Notes: generated by a model from the letters alone, not told the origin. 64,000 nucleotides of DNA from Nitratireductor aestuarii (GCF_014641695.1 NZ_BMIF01000005.1:1-64000), one strand, 5' to 3'; counted from the first letter of the stretch, positions 1-9,136 are shown. A program made the numbers and translations.

Positions 1-252
1 CCTGGTTGACCCCGAAAGCGTCGCCGCCTCCAGCGCAGCATCAGTTGCCTGACGCTTCCAGATCCACGCGTCCTCTGCCGACCACGTTTCTCTTTCTTCT
101 ATATTCAATTGTCAAAGAACAGGCGAAGCTAATCGCCGTAGGGCTCAAGTCTTTTACCACCGAACCCCGAAAGCCGCCACAGCGTCTTTCAGAAAACCAT
201 ATCTCGGAGACGAAGCGTCTCCGCCGTCAGCAGCGCCGCCGCCGTCGTTGAT
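1..252 (-). promoter_or_regulatory. Leader of an rRNA operon (boxA), 16S gene lies beyond the left edge
   Basis: Read on the minus strand, this is the transcribed leader downstream of the promoter at 259-287. It contains TGTTCTTTGACAATTGAA at 121-104, whose first twelve bases match the boxA antitermination element of rRNA operons, followed by an A/G-rich stretch (AAGAAAGAGAAACGTGG) familiar from rhizobial rRNA leaders and 16S-23S spacers. No mature rRNA sequence is present, so the 16S gene should start to the left of base 1. The plus-strand open frame across 6-251 is a shadow of this leader. Confidence 0.75.
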
Positions 253-258
253 GGGCTG

Positions 259-287
259 CTTATAGGCCCCACATTCGGGGTAGTCAA
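259..287 (-). promoter_or_regulatory. Sigma70-type rRNA promoter
   Basis: On the minus strand TTGACT (287-282) and TATAAG (264-259) are separated by exactly 17 bases. Transcription would start near 252 and run left into the boxA leader, which fits a strong rrn promoter. Confidence 0.78.
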
Positions 288-468
288 CGGCCTTTTTAGC
301 GACCCTCGCAAAATTTCTTCGAACCGGAGCGTTTTATGTGACCGGCTGTGGACAAGCTTCTACTCCCCTGGTTTGGCCCTCCCCTTGCAGGTCCAGGCAC
401 GCACCATGACATAGAGATGTCACGCGCTCGCGCGAAGCTGGGCGCGGTTCGCCAAAGGAGGGTCCGCA
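288..468. other. Intergenic region between the rrn promoter and matA
   Basis: This divergent control region has no open frame with gene character. It must hold the matA promoter, but no clear -35/-10 pair was recognised. The one notable element is the inverted repeat at 407-422, annotated separately. Confidence 0.5.
407..422. promoter_or_regulatory. Candidate operator upstream of matA
   Basis: Perfect inverted repeat TGACAT-agag-ATGTCA, 46 bases before the matA start. Malonate operons are commonly controlled by a GntR-family regulator (MatR), but none is encoded here, so the assignment is by position only. Confidence 0.35.
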
Positions 469-1761
469 TTGGCCACGATGACATTTTTCGCCGATCTGAT
501 GAGCACACTGTTCGAGCGGGGACCGTTTCGCCCGAGCAGGAAGGCTTTTGACATGGAATCGATCGGGCCGGAGATCGACGAGCTGCTTTCCGGCGTAGGC
601 GAAGTGTCCGGCGTGCGCCTGGCGCGCGACATCCTCTCCCAGTACCAGGCCATGGACGAGGCCGCGAAAAGGGCTTTCTTCGAGCACCTTGCGTCGAGGC
701 TGGACCTCGATGCGGATGAGGTAATCAAAGCGGCGGACGCCTACCGTTCGGATCGGAGCGCCAAAACCTTGCACCGGCTGACGCGGGCCGCAGAACCCCG
801 TCGCCAGGAACTGCTGCGCCGACTCAATCAGGCACCGGGCGCTACCGACTGGCTGGTGCGTATGCGCGAGGAGCTCTTGCGCCTGCTTCCGGAATCGCCG
901 GAGCTCGACGTGGTGGATGCCGACTTCCAGCATCTGTTCGCCAGCTGGTTCAACCGCGGCTTCCTGGTGCTGCGCCGAATCGACTGGCACACGCCGGCGA
1001 ACATTCTTGAGAAGATCATCGAGTATGAGGCGGTACACGCGATCAATGATTGGCAGGATCTGCGCCGCCGCGTGCTGCCGAGCGACCGGCGCTGCTTTGC
1101 CTTCTTCCATCCGGCCATGCCTGAAGAGCCCCTGATCTTCGTGGAAGTCGCGCTTTGCCGGGGGATCCCGAACTCGATCCAGGACCTGCTCGATGATGGA
1201 CACCAGACCCTGCCCGAGCATGAGGCCGACACGGCCGTGTTCTATTCCATCTCGAATTGTCAGGAGGGATTGAAGGGAATCTCCTTTGGCAATCTTTTGA
1301 TCAAACAGGTTGTGGAAGAACTGGCCGCTGAAGTGCCGAGCCTCAAGACCTTCGTCACGCTCTCACCCGTGCCCGGTTTCAACCGTTGGCTGAGGGCGCA
1401 AGCAGAAGAGAGGCCGGAGATCGAAACGCTGATTGAACAGCTTCAATCGCGTGAGCCGGAGGCCGTCAGCGAACATGGCGCCGTTCTGCGCGGGCTCTGC
1501 GCACAATATCTTATTGAGGCCAAGGGCAATTATGGACGGCCCATCGATCCTGTCGCCCGATTCCACCTCGGCAATGGCGCCCTCTTGCATGACATCCACG
1601 CTCTGGCGGATAAATCAGCCAACGGCTGGGATCAGTCTTCGACAGTGATGGTGAACTATCTTTACGACCTCAAACAGGTTAGCCGTAACAGTGAGCGTTT
1701 CATGAGTAATGGGGAAGTGCTGACCTCGAAACAGGTCAGGCAGCTTCTTCCACGGGTATAG
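469..1761 (+). CDS. matA: Malonyl-CoA decarboxylase
   Basis: Decarboxylates malonyl-CoA to acetyl-CoA in the cytoplasm, the second step of malonate use. The 430-residue product has the family's helical N-terminal domain (about 1-150) and a C-terminal acetyltransferase-like catalytic domain. The Ser of LSPVPGF (about 299) and the His of RFHLGNG (about 366) match the Ser-His pair known to be catalytic in the family. The start is a TTG: an excellent Shine-Dalgarno GGAGGG at 457-462 sits six bases before it, whereas the in-frame ATG at 478 is too far away. It is followed 15 bases later by matB, so the two are surely co-transcribed. No malonate carrier (matC) is next to them. Confidence 0.92.
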   Translation: MATMTFFADLMSTLFERGPFRPSRKAFDMESIGPEIDELLSGVGEVSGVRLARDILSQYQAMDEAAKRAFFEHLASRLDLDADEVIKAADAYRSDRSAKTLHRLTRAAEPRRQELLRRLNQAPGATDWLVRMREELLRLLPESPELDVVDADFQHLFASWFNRGFLVLRRIDWHTPANILEKIIEYEAVHAINDWQDLRRRVLPSDRRCFAFFHPAMPEEPLIFVEVALCRGIPNSIQDLLDDGHQTLPEHEADTAVFYSISNCQEGLKGISFGNLLIKQVVEELAAEVPSLKTFVTLSPVPGFNRWLRAQAEERPEIETLIEQLQSREPEAVSEHGAVLRGLCAQYLIEAKGNYGRPIDPVARFHLGNGALLHDIHALADKSANGWDQSSTVMVNYLYDLKQVSRNSERFMSNGEVLTSKQVRQLLPRV

Positions 1762-1776
1762 GACAGGAAGGACTAC

Positions 1777-3288
1777 GTGACAAATCCGCTCTTTGATAAA
1801 TTGGTTGCCCCGCTTGCCAACAGGGAAGGCATGTTCCTGACCGATGCAGCCGGCACCGAAATTTCGGGCAAAAGTTTCTATGCCACTGCGATGTCACTGG
1901 CTTCCGCACTCAAAGGGCTTGGCCTGAAACCAGGCGACCGCATGGCCGTTCAGGTGGAAAAGAGCCCCGAGGCGCTAGCACTCTACTGTGCAGCCGTCGC
2001 GACCGGCGTGGTCTTCCTGCCGCTGAATACCGCCTATACGGCGGATGAAGTGGCCTATTTCGTTTCCGATGCGGGTGCGTCGCTGCTGGTGGGCGACCCC
2101 GCCAAGGCCGAGAAGCTCACTCCCATCGCCGAAACCAATGGAGCGAAGTTCGAGACGCTCGATAGCAAGGGCCGGGGAAGCCTTCGCGACAAGGCGGATG
2201 CTGCGGGATCGGATTTTACCCCGATCGAGCGTTCCGGCGATGATATGGCTGCGATTCTCTACACGTCCGGCACGACCGGTCGTTCAAAGGGGGCAATGCT
2301 GAGCCAGAACAACCTGCTCTCCAACGCCGAGGTGCTGGTGCAGGAGTGGCGGTTCGATTCAAGCGACGTGCTGCTGCACGCGCTGCCGATCTTCCACACA
2401 CATGGCCTGTTCGTGGCCTCCAACGTGGTGATGCTGTCCGGAGGCTCGATGATCTTCCTGCCGGGCTTCAAGACCGATGAGGCGATCAAGTGGCTGCCGA
2501 AGGCAACCACGATGATGGGTGTGCCGACCTTTTACACGCGCCTTCTCGACACGCCGGCCTTCACCCGGGAACTGGTGAGCCACATGCGGCTCTTCACGTC
2601 CGGTTCCGCGCCGCTGCTGGCCGAAACGCACAAGCAATTCGAAGAGCGCACCGGACACCGTATCCTTGAGCGCTACGGCATGACCGAGACCAACATGAAC
2701 ACCTCGAACCCCTATGACGGGGATCGTCGCGCCGGAACGGTGGGCATGCCCCTCCCGGGCGTTGAGGTGGTGATCACCGATCCGCAAACCGGTGAGCAGC
2801 TCCCCGTGGGCGAGCCCGGCATGATCGAGGTGCGCGGCCCAAACGTCTTCAAGGGCTACTGGCAGATGCCGGAGAAAACCAAGGAAGAGCTGCGCGAGAA
2901 CGGCTTCTTCATCACGGGCGACATCGGCGTCATCGATCAGGACGGCTATGTCTCCATCGTCGGCCGCCAGAAGGACCTGATCATCACCGGCGGATACAAT
3001 GTCTATCCGAAGGAGATCGAGCTCATTCTGGACGAACAGCCGGGCGTTCTGGAAAGCGCCGTCGTCGGTGTTCCGCATCCGGATTTCGGCGAGGCGGTCG
3101 TTGCCGTGCTCATCGCCAAGCCGGGCGAAACCATCGATCAGGCCGCCATCAAGGCTTCGATGGAGCAGCAGCTGGCGAAGTTCAAGCAGCCAAAGCACAT
3201 CGCGGTGATCGATGACCTGCCGCGCAACACCATGGGCAAGGTGCAGAAGAACCTGCTGCGCCAGCAGTTCAATTCGCTCTTTGCCTGA
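1777..3288 (+). CDS. matB: Malonyl-CoA synthetase (malonate-CoA ligase)
   Basis: Activates malonate to malonyl-CoA with ATP, supplying the substrate of MatA. The 503-residue product is a full-length ANL-superfamily adenylating enzyme: P-loop-like YTSGTTGRSKGAM (about 162-174), the aromatic-acid core GYWQMPEKT, the hinge region GRQKDLIITGGYN, and a C-terminal catalytic Lys in PRNTMGKVQKN. It starts with GTG after AGGAAGGA. Assignment as MatB rather than another acyl-CoA synthetase rests on family resemblance and on the adjacent malonyl-CoA decarboxylase. Confidence 0.92.
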   Translation: MTNPLFDKLVAPLANREGMFLTDAAGTEISGKSFYATAMSLASALKGLGLKPGDRMAVQVEKSPEALALYCAAVATGVVFLPLNTAYTADEVAYFVSDAGASLLVGDPAKAEKLTPIAETNGAKFETLDSKGRGSLRDKADAAGSDFTPIERSGDDMAAILYTSGTTGRSKGAMLSQNNLLSNAEVLVQEWRFDSSDVLLHALPIFHTHGLFVASNVVMLSGGSMIFLPGFKTDEAIKWLPKATTMMGVPTFYTRLLDTPAFTRELVSHMRLFTSGSAPLLAETHKQFEERTGHRILERYGMTETNMNTSNPYDGDRRAGTVGMPLPGVEVVITDPQTGEQLPVGEPGMIEVRGPNVFKGYWQMPEKTKEELRENGFFITGDIGVIDQDGYVSIVGRQKDLIITGGYNVYPKEIELILDEQPGVLESAVVGVPHPDFGEAVVAVLIAKPGETIDQAAIKASMEQQLAKFKQPKHIAVIDDLPRNTMGKVQKNLLRQQFNSLFA

Positions 3289-3309
3289 TTTGGCTTCCCG
3301 GAGACTTTT

Positions 3310-4482
3310 ATGAATTTCGACGAGAAGATCGACCGCCGCGGAACGCATTGCTCCAAGTGGGATACGATCGAAGCGCTCTACGGTCTTTCGCCGGACGACG
3401 CGCTCGCCATGTGGGTCGCCGACATGGATTTCCGTCCTCCCGCCTGCGTCCAGCAGGCGCTGGAGCGGATGGTTGAGCACGGCGTCTATGGTTATTTCGG
3501 CGACGAGCGGGCCTATCGGCAGGCGATCTGCTGGTGGATGGCCAATCGCCACGGCTGGACTGTTCAGCCGGACTGGATCTTCACGGCCAACGGTCTGGTG
3601 AACGGCACGGCGCTCTGCGTCGACACCTGGAGCGAACCGGGCGACGCCGTGGCGCTCATGACTCCAGTCTATCACGCCTTCTTCCGCGTGATCCGCGCGA
3701 GCGGGCGAGAGGCGCGTGAGCTACCGCTCAAGCTCGACAACAATCGCTACGAGATGGATTTCGACGCCTGGGACAAGCTGATGACCGGGCGGGAGAAGAT
3801 GCTTATTCTCTGTTCGCCGCATAACCCCGGCGGGCGTGTCTGGACAGCGGACGAGCTGCAGAAGGTGGCGGCGTTCGCCGAGCGGCATAACCTGATCGTG
3901 GTTTCCGACGAGATCCACCATGATCTGGTGTTCCCCGGCCAGAAGCATACGCCCATGGCCGTTGCCGCGTCGCAGATCCTCGACCGTCTGGTGATGATGA
4001 GCGCGGTAACGAAAACCTTCAATATTGCCGGCGCCCATGTGGGCAACGTCATCATTCCCGATGAGAAGCTCCGCAAGGCTTTCGCGCAGCGGGCAATGGC
4101 GCTCGGTATTTCGCCGAATGCCTTTGGCATGCAGATGGCAACCGCAGCCTATTCGCCGGAGGGAGCTGAGTGGGTGGACCAGCTGATGGCCTATCTCGAC
4201 GGCAACCGGAAGGTCTTCGATGCAGGCATTGCCAGCATCCCGGGGCTGAAATCCATGCCGCTTGAAGCCACCTATCTCGCGTGGGTGGACTATTCCGGCA
4301 CAGGCATGGACCAGCAGGAGGTGCTGCGCCGGGTGGAGAAGACTGCGCGCATCGCCACCAACTATGGCCAGGCTTTCGGCTCGGGTGGCGAGACCTTCCT
4401 GCGCTTCAATCTGGCAATGCCGCGCGCAATGATCGAGGAAGCCGTCAGCAGGCTGAAGGCTGCCTTCGCGGACCTCCAGTAG
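3310..4482 (+). CDS. MalY/PatB-type PLP aminotransferase (putative cystathionine beta-lyase)
   Basis: Fold-type I PLP enzyme of 390 residues, complete. It has the N-terminal MWVADMDF motif typical of the MalY/PatB C-S lyase branch, SPHNPGGRVW, VVSDEIHHDL with the PLP-contacting Asp, and the Schiff-base Lys in SAVTKTFNIAG (K235). Members cleave cystathionine or cysteine conjugates, and some act only as aminotransferases; the exact substrate cannot be read here. It lies 21 bases after matB on the same strand and is closed by a strong terminator, so it probably shares the matAB transcript. A metabolic link to malonate is not obvious. Confidence 0.85.
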   Translation: MNFDEKIDRRGTHCSKWDTIEALYGLSPDDALAMWVADMDFRPPACVQQALERMVEHGVYGYFGDERAYRQAICWWMANRHGWTVQPDWIFTANGLVNGTALCVDTWSEPGDAVALMTPVYHAFFRVIRASGREARELPLKLDNNRYEMDFDAWDKLMTGREKMLILCSPHNPGGRVWTADELQKVAAFAERHNLIVVSDEIHHDLVFPGQKHTPMAVAASQILDRLVMMSAVTKTFNIAGAHVGNVIIPDEKLRKAFAQRAMALGISPNAFGMQMATAAYSPEGAEWVDQLMAYLDGNRKVFDAGIASIPGLKSMPLEATYLAWVDYSGTGMDQQEVLRRVEKTARIATNYGQAFGSGGETFLRFNLAMPRAMIEEAVSRLKAAFADLQ

Positions 4483-4504
4483 TACCTGCGACCCAAGCAA
4501 TCTG

Positions 4505-4540
4505 GAACGCGCCTTCCTTTCGGGAGGCGCGTTCTTTTTT
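4505..4540 (+). terminator. Rho-independent terminator after the matAB-aminotransferase operon
   Basis: A perfect 10-bp stem GAACGCGCCT / AGGCGCGTTC with a ten-base loop is followed directly by six T. It separates the upstream operon from modABC. Confidence 0.92.
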
Positions 4541-4575
4541 GGCCGCTTGCGTACCGAGCGGCGTGCATCTAGAAC

Positions 4576-4603
4576 CGCAATATATCCACTCGGCTATAAC
4601 GGT
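4576..4603. promoter_or_regulatory. Putative molybdate-responsive operator (Mo-box) before modA
   Basis: An imperfect dyad CCGCAATATAT...CTATAACGG sits 8 bases before the modA start codon. It resembles the CG..TATA / TATA.CG half-sites of enterobacterial ModE operators, with spacing about two bases longer. A ModE-like regulator is encoded at the end of this operon. A near-identical copy occurs at 53580-53601. Confidence 0.5.
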
Positions 4604-4610
4604 CAGGCAG

Positions 4611-5351
4611 ATGCCCCGCTTCATTCTTGCAGCCCTTGCTTCCTTGCTGCTGGCCTCTTCCGCGCAAGCGGGAAAGGTGAGCGTGGCTGTCGCCGCGAAC
4701 TTCACCGATGCGGCGCAGGAGATTGCCGACGCGTTTGCCAAGGCGACCGATCACGCGGCGGTGCTCTCCTTCGGCGCTTCCGGTCAGTTCTACACGCAGA
4801 TTACACAGGGTGCGCCGTTTGAAGTGTTCCTTTCAGCTGATGACAAGCGGCCTGCCCTGGCTGTGAAGGAGGGCTATGGCGTGGACGGCAGTGTCTTCAC
4901 CTATGCCATTGGCCAGCTGGTGCTCTACTCCGCAGAAGGAGGCCGGGTAACCGGCGCGGAAACGCTGGAAAAGGGTGAGTTCAAGCGCATCGCAATCGCC
5001 AATCCGGATACCGCGCCCTATGGCTCAGCAGCTGTCGAGGCAATGAAGGCGCTCGAGGTCTACGCTTCGCTTCAGCCCAGGATCGTGCAGGGACAGAGCA
5101 TCGCGCAGACCTACCAATTCGTGCAGACCGGCAATGCCGAACTTGGCTTCGTCGCCCTTGGACAGGTTTCGCAGACGGAGGGCGGCTCGCGCTGGATCGT
5201 ACCGCAGGAACTCTATTCTCCGATCCGTCAGGACGCTGTTCTGCTCGTAGACGGGAAGGACAACCCTGCCGCGATCGCGTTCCTTGAATTTCTCAAGGGT
5301 GATGAGGCAGCTAGCATCATCGAGAAGTTCGGCTACGCGGTCGAGCGCTGA
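4611..5351 (+). CDS. modA: Molybdate-binding periplasmic protein
   Basis: Periplasmic receptor of the molybdate/tungstate ABC importer. The 246-residue product begins with a signal peptide (MPRFILAALASLLLASSAQA, cleavage after AQA) and continues with the family opening VAVAANFTDAAQEIADAF, then FGASGQFYTQITQGAPFEVFLSADD and TAPYGSAA, which carry the oxyanion-binding Ser residues. The open frame extends upstream to 4281, overlapping the previous gene and its terminator, so the ATG at 4611 right before the signal peptide is chosen. It is first gene of modABC plus regulator. Confidence 0.93.
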   Translation: MPRFILAALASLLLASSAQAGKVSVAVAANFTDAAQEIADAFAKATDHAAVLSFGASGQFYTQITQGAPFEVFLSADDKRPALAVKEGYGVDGSVFTYAIGQLVLYSAEGGRVTGAETLEKGEFKRIAIANPDTAPYGSAAVEAMKALEVYASLQPRIVQGQSIAQTYQFVQTGNAELGFVALGQVSQTEGGSRWIVPQELYSPIRQDAVLLVDGKDNPAAIAFLEFLKGDEAASIIEKFGYAVER

Positions 5352-5367
5352 GGGAGGATAGACGCAG

Positions 5368-6045
5368 GTGGGGGAGCTCTGGTCGCCGATTCGGCTCACA
5401 TTGGAACTGGCGTCCATCACGACAGTGCTGCTGATGATCGTCGGCACACCGATCGCCTGGTGGCTTGCGTGGTCCAGCTGGCGCGGCAAGGAGATCGTTG
5501 CCACCATCATCGCGCTTCCACTCGTGCTGCCGCCGACGGTGCTCGGCTTCTATCTGCTGATCGCGCTCGGGCCCAATGGTCTAGGCGGCTGGTTCGGCGA
5601 CCTTGCCGGAGTGCGCACCTTCGCCTTCACTTTTGAGGGTCTCGTCTTTGGGTCGGTGATCTATTCCCTGCCCTTCGCGGTGCAGCCGATCCGCAATTCG
5701 TTTGAAGCCATGGGAAAGCGTCCGCTGGAAGTGGCGGCGACTCTCCGCGCCTCGCCATGGGATCGGTTCGTTTCCGTGGCGGTGCCGCTCGCCCTCCCCG
5801 GTCTTCTGACTGGCGCAGTGCTGGGCTTCGCCCATACCGTCGGTGAGTTCGGCGTGATCCTGATGATCGGCGGCAATATCCCCGGCGAGACCAAGGTGCT
5901 TTCCATCGCGATCTATGATTTCGTAGAGACGTTGCGCTGGCGCGAGGCCCACATCCTGTCGGCCGGAATGCTCGTCTTCTCCTTCGCCGTTATCCTGTCG
6001 GTGTCATTGCTTGCGCGTCGAGCCCGCAACAGGGTTCCGGCATGA
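5368..6045 (+). CDS. modB: Molybdate ABC transporter permease
   Basis: Inner-membrane channel subunit, 225 residues with about five membrane segments. The EAA-type cytoplasmic loop reads [26 protein letters not shown], followed by [24 protein letters not shown], which is characteristic of ModB. The GTG start follows AGGGAGGATAG after modA by 16 bases. Its stop overlaps the modC start (ATGA), indicating translational coupling. Confidence 0.93.
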   Translation: MGELWSPIRLTLELASITTVLLMIVGTPIAWWLAWSSWRGKEIVATIIALPLVLPPTVLGFYLLIALGPNGLGGWFGDLAGVRTFAFTFEGLVFGSVIYSLPFAVQPIRNSFEAMGKRPLEVAATLRASPWDRFVSVAVPLALPGLLTGAVLGFAHTVGEFGVILMIGGNIPGETKVLSIAIYDFVETLRWREAHILSAGMLVFSFAVILSVSLLARRARNRVPA

Positions 6046-7118
6046 GCGACCAGATTTCCATCCGCCTTGCCGGCCAGCTTGGGCAGTTCGACCTCAACGT
6101 GGATTTTGCCGCGCCGATGCATGGCATCACCGCGCTTTTCGGTCCGTCCGGCTGCGGAAAAACAACCATCCTGCGCTCAGTCGCGGGGCTGAACCGCATC
6201 CCCGGCGAGATCCGCGTGGGAGGTGAGACATGGCAGAACGAGCGGCTGTTCCTGCCGACGCACAAGCGCCCGATCGGCTATGTTTTTCAGGAGCCGAGCC
6301 TCTTTCCGCACCTGTCGGTTCGCCAGAACCTCACCTATGGCGCACGGCGCACCAAAGCCGAACATGCGATCCGCTTCGATGACGTAGTCGAGCTGCTGGG
6401 GCTCGCCCACCTCATCGACCGCTGGCCGACGCACCTTTCGGGCGGCGAGCGCCAGCGCGTTTCCATCGGCCGCGCGCTGCTCTCGCAGCCGCGGCTGCTC
6501 CTCATGGACGAACCGCTCTCCGCGCTCGACCGCATGGCGAAGGACGAGATTCTACCCTATTTCGAAGCGCTTCATTCCAGCCTGAAGATCCCGATGCTGC
6601 TCGTCACGCACGATATTTCGGAGGTCGAGCGGCTGGCCGATCATCTGGTGCTGCTGAAATCTGGCCGCGTGCAGGCATCCGGACGATTGAGCGATGTGCT
6701 GACCGCCCCCGATTCGCCACTCGCCGCGCGAAGCGATTTCGCTGCCGTGCTTCCGGGCCTTGTCGACCGCATTGATCCGGACGGCATCGCTGTCGTGAAG
6801 GTAGGCGAGACGGAGATCTACCTGCTGGCAGACAGCCTTTCTCCCGGCGATTCCGTGCGCGTGCGGATCGCGGCTGGTGACGTTTCCATTGCTCGCCAGC
6901 GGGCGCAGGATTCGAGCATTCTCAATGCCGTCCCCGTCCACATTCTCAGTATCGAACCCATGGGCTTGAGCGAGACCGGGCTTCTGCTCGGCCTGCCTGA
7001 TGGCGCTGGCCAGTTCAGGGCCCGCATCAGCCGTCGCTCCAACGCGAAACTCAATCTGCAAGAGGGCGACGAGGTGATCGCGCAGATCAAGAGTGTGTCG
7101 CTGCTCGCCAACAGGTGA
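6042..7118 (+). CDS. modC: Molybdate ABC transporter ATP-binding protein
   Basis: ATPase subunit of molybdate uptake, 358 residues. Visible in order: Walker [11 protein letters not shown]-loop [12 protein letters not shown], signature [16 protein letters not shown], Walker [13 protein letters not shown]-loop LLVTHD, then a C-terminal TOBE/Mop-like domain (about 290-350) that in this family senses molybdate. Start overlaps the modB stop by four bases. Confidence 0.93.
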   Translation: MSDQISIRLAGQLGQFDLNVDFAAPMHGITALFGPSGCGKTTILRSVAGLNRIPGEIRVGGETWQNERLFLPTHKRPIGYVFQEPSLFPHLSVRQNLTYGARRTKAEHAIRFDDVVELLGLAHLIDRWPTHLSGGERQRVSIGRALLSQPRLLLMDEPLSALDRMAKDEILPYFEALHSSLKIPMLLVTHDISEVERLADHLVLLKSGRVQASGRLSDVLTAPDSPLAARSDFAAVLPGLVDRIDPDGIAVVKVGETEIYLLADSLSPGDSVRVRIAAGDVSIARQRAQDSSILNAVPVHILSIEPMGLSETGLLLGLPDGAGQFRARISRRSNAKLNLQEGDEVIAQIKSVSLLANR

Positions 7119-7132
7119 GCGAAGGAGGGCGT

Positions 7133-7471
7133 ATGGCAACGATCAGCCTCAGAATCGACTTCGGCGACAAGCGCCTCGGCCCCGGCAAGGTGCTGTTGCT
7201 CGAACGAATCGCAGAACATGGGTCGATCGCAGCAGCCGGTCGCTCGCTCGGCATGTCCTACAAACGCGCCTGGCTGCTGGTGGCCGAGACGGACGCGATC
7301 TTCGGACAGCCCACTGTGGAAAAGCAGCAGGGTGGCAAGGAAGGCGGCGGCGCGAAGCTGTCGGACCTCCGGGAAGCAATCGTCCGCGCCTACCGGAAAG
7401 CTGAGAAACGCGCTGCGGAAGCCATCGAAGCCGAAATTGGTGCGCTGGAAGGCCGGATCAATCCGCGCTGA
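7133..7471 (+). CDS. ModE-type winged-helix regulator lacking the molybdate-binding domain
   Basis: A 112-residue protein made only of the LysR-like winged helix of ModE: LGPGKVLLLERIAEHGSIAAAGRSLGMSYKRAWLLV, then QGGKEGGGAKLSD. The molybdate-binding Mop repeats of classical ModE are absent, so it either senses molybdate through a partner (ModC carries a TOBE domain) or acts constitutively. The ATG at 7133 has GGAGGG a few bases upstream; a GTG at 7115 overlapping modC has no good ribosome site. Probably controls the Mo-box before modA. Confidence 0.85.
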   Translation: MATISLRIDFGDKRLGPGKVLLLERIAEHGSIAAAGRSLGMSYKRAWLLVAETDAIFGQPTVEKQQGGKEGGGAKLSDLREAIVRAYRKAEKRAAEAIEAEIGALEGRINPR

Positions 7472-7496
7472 TCCGACCTCCGCAGCTTTACGTGGT

Positions 7497-7964
7497 CTAC
7501 CGCTTGTACTGCGCCTCAGTCAGCCGCAGATGCGTGAGTTCGAAGGGCAGCCCTTCGTCATCAAACGGGCGACGCGACACTTCCTCGAAGCCGAGCGACA
7601 GATAGAATCGGAACGCCTGCTCATTTTCGGAGTAGACGTCGAGTGCCAGCTCACCCTTCCGCTCCAGCGCGAAGGCTATGAGCTTGCGGCCCACCCCCTG
7701 CCCCTGACACTCCGGCGAAACGAAGATGCCACCTACGAAGGAATCGAGGAGGCTGATGAAGCCAACCGGCTGATCCCCGCGACACGCCACCCAGGTCTCC
7801 GCCATGGGAAGGTATTTGTGCTCGATCAGTTCTTTCTGCTCCAGCAGCCGTTCTTGACCGATGAAGGCGTGCGCCTTGAGCGAAGCTTCAAACCAGATGC
7901 CAACGAGAATTGCGGTATCTCCAGCCGCATCGAATGGCCGGATAGTGATGTTTTCGATTTTCAT
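7497..7964 (-). CDS. GNAT-family N-acetyltransferase
   Basis: 155-residue single-domain GNAT. The acetyl-CoA pyrophosphate loop reads VSPECQGQGVGRKLIAFAL, followed by LDVYSENEQAFRFYLSLGFEEVSRR, the typical beta5-alpha4 region. It resembles small-molecule or peptide acetyltransferases; the acceptor is unknown. It is convergent with the mod operon, only 25 bases from the end of the regulator gene, with no terminator hairpin seen between them. Confidence 0.85.
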   Translation of the reverse strand: MKIENITIRPFDAAGDTAILVGIWFEASLKAHAFIGQERLLEQKELIEHKYLPMAETWVACRGDQPVGFISLLDSFVGGIFVSPECQGQGVGRKLIAFALERKGELALDVYSENEQAFRFYLSLGFEEVSRRPFDDEGLPFELTHLRLTEAQYKR

Positions 7965-8179
7965 GAGAAACCTGCAAAAAGGTATGCGTAAAGGTTCGGC
8001 AACTTTGTGCCGTTCAACACCGCCTGACGCGGTTCAACTGAAGCCTCTGCGCATCAATCTCCTTCTGCAGTCTGGATTCCGTATAATTCTACACTCGGCA
8101 TCTCGTCAACCGTTCACCCTCTGGCCATAGGCTTCCTATCGTGTAGCATGCGCCTGATAAACGAGATGAACAGGGTATC

Positions 8180-9133
8180 GTGCTGGCGGGAACGCAGGTG
8201 ACACAAACGCAGCCAGGCACATCGCAGGCGGTCGAAATCGTCTGCGCAGATGGTGTTCGGCTTGGCGGTGACTTCTGGCCGGCGCAGGGGAATCCCAAGG
8301 GCAGCGTGATCGTGAACCCGGCCACCGGCGTTCTCGCGCGCTACTATCATCGTTATGCGCGATACCTGACCGAGCATGGCTACGACGTGCTCACTTACGA
8401 TTATCGCGGCATCGGCGCATCGCGCCCGGCTTCGCTGCGCGGCTGCGGCTATCGCTGGCGCGACTGGGGCATGCTGGATTTCAACGCCGCCGTGAAATGG
8501 ATGAAAGCGCGGAGCCCCGATGCCAAGCTGCAGGTGGTGGGCCACAGCATTGGTGGGTTCCTGCCGGGCTTTGCAGCAGAGGCCGCCACGCTTCATCGCA
8601 TCCTGGCTGTCGGCGCGCAGTACGCCTACTGGCCGGACTATGCGCCCGACAAACGGCTCGGCATGTTCTTCCGCTGGCACATCTTGATGCCGGCGCTGAC
8701 GGCCATCTGCGGCTATTTTCCCGGGCGCCGACTGGGCTGGCTGGAAGATCTTCCGGCCGGTGTCGCCAATGAGTGGAGTTTCCGAAAGGCGCGGATGGAG
8801 ATGAACTATCCGGCGAATGAACGCTCCGAAGTCCTCGCGCATTTCGCCGCCGTTGAGGCTGACATCCTGTCGATCACCACCGACGTGGACGAATACGCCA
8901 CCGTGCCCGCAGTTTCGCGCGGCTTGAGATACTACACGTCATCAAACCGAACGCTGGTCCGGCTGGGCAGCGATGATCTGCCGGACGGACCGCGCGGACA
9001 TTTCGCCCTCTTCCATGCCAATCACACGCAGGATTTCTGGGCCCGCACGCTGCAATGGCTGGATGACGGCACGAACCCGTGGCCGGAGCGTGTGGTAAGC
9101 CAGGCTCCGGCACATGGGCGTGGTGGTTTTTAG
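8180..9133 (+). CDS. Alpha/beta hydrolase
   Basis: 317-residue alpha/beta hydrolase. After an N-terminal beta-rich part come VNPATGVLARYYHRYARYLTEHGYDVLTYDYRGIGASRP (oxyanion region), the nucleophile elbow VVGHSIGGF (Ser about 118) and a C-terminal GHFALFH with the catalytic His. The Asp is probably in ILSITTDVDEYA. No signal peptide, so cytoplasmic. The start is uncertain: GTG at 8180 or GTG at 8198. Substrate unknown; genes on both sides are on the opposite strand. Confidence 0.82.
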   Translation: MLAGTQVTQTQPGTSQAVEIVCADGVRLGGDFWPAQGNPKGSVIVNPATGVLARYYHRYARYLTEHGYDVLTYDYRGIGASRPASLRGCGYRWRDWGMLDFNAAVKWMKARSPDAKLQVVGHSIGGFLPGFAAEAATLHRILAVGAQYAYWPDYAPDKRLGMFFRWHILMPALTAICGYFPGRRLGWLEDLPAGVANEWSFRKARMEMNYPANERSEVLAHFAAVEADILSITTDVDEYATVPAVSRGLRYYTSSNRTLVRLGSDDLPDGPRGHFALFHANHTQDFWARTLQWLDDGTNPWPERVVSQAPAHGRGGF

Positions 9134-9136
9134 AAG

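Noticed and set aside
6-251. 81-codon frame with an Arg-rich end at the window start
   Set aside because: It lies opposite the boxA leader and promoter of an rRNA operon and has no ribosome site or family similarity.
334-1221. Long minus-strand frame (295 codons)
   Set aside because: It is the antisense of malonyl-CoA decarboxylase; composition is that of a shadow frame in GC-rich DNA. The same holds for long frames at 2359-3675, 18251-19753, 27651-28862, 33170-34426, 50230-53169 (plus) and 59142-60311 (plus).
4281-4610. Upstream extension of the modA frame
   Set aside because: It crosses the end of the previous gene and a strong terminator; the signal peptide starts at 4611.
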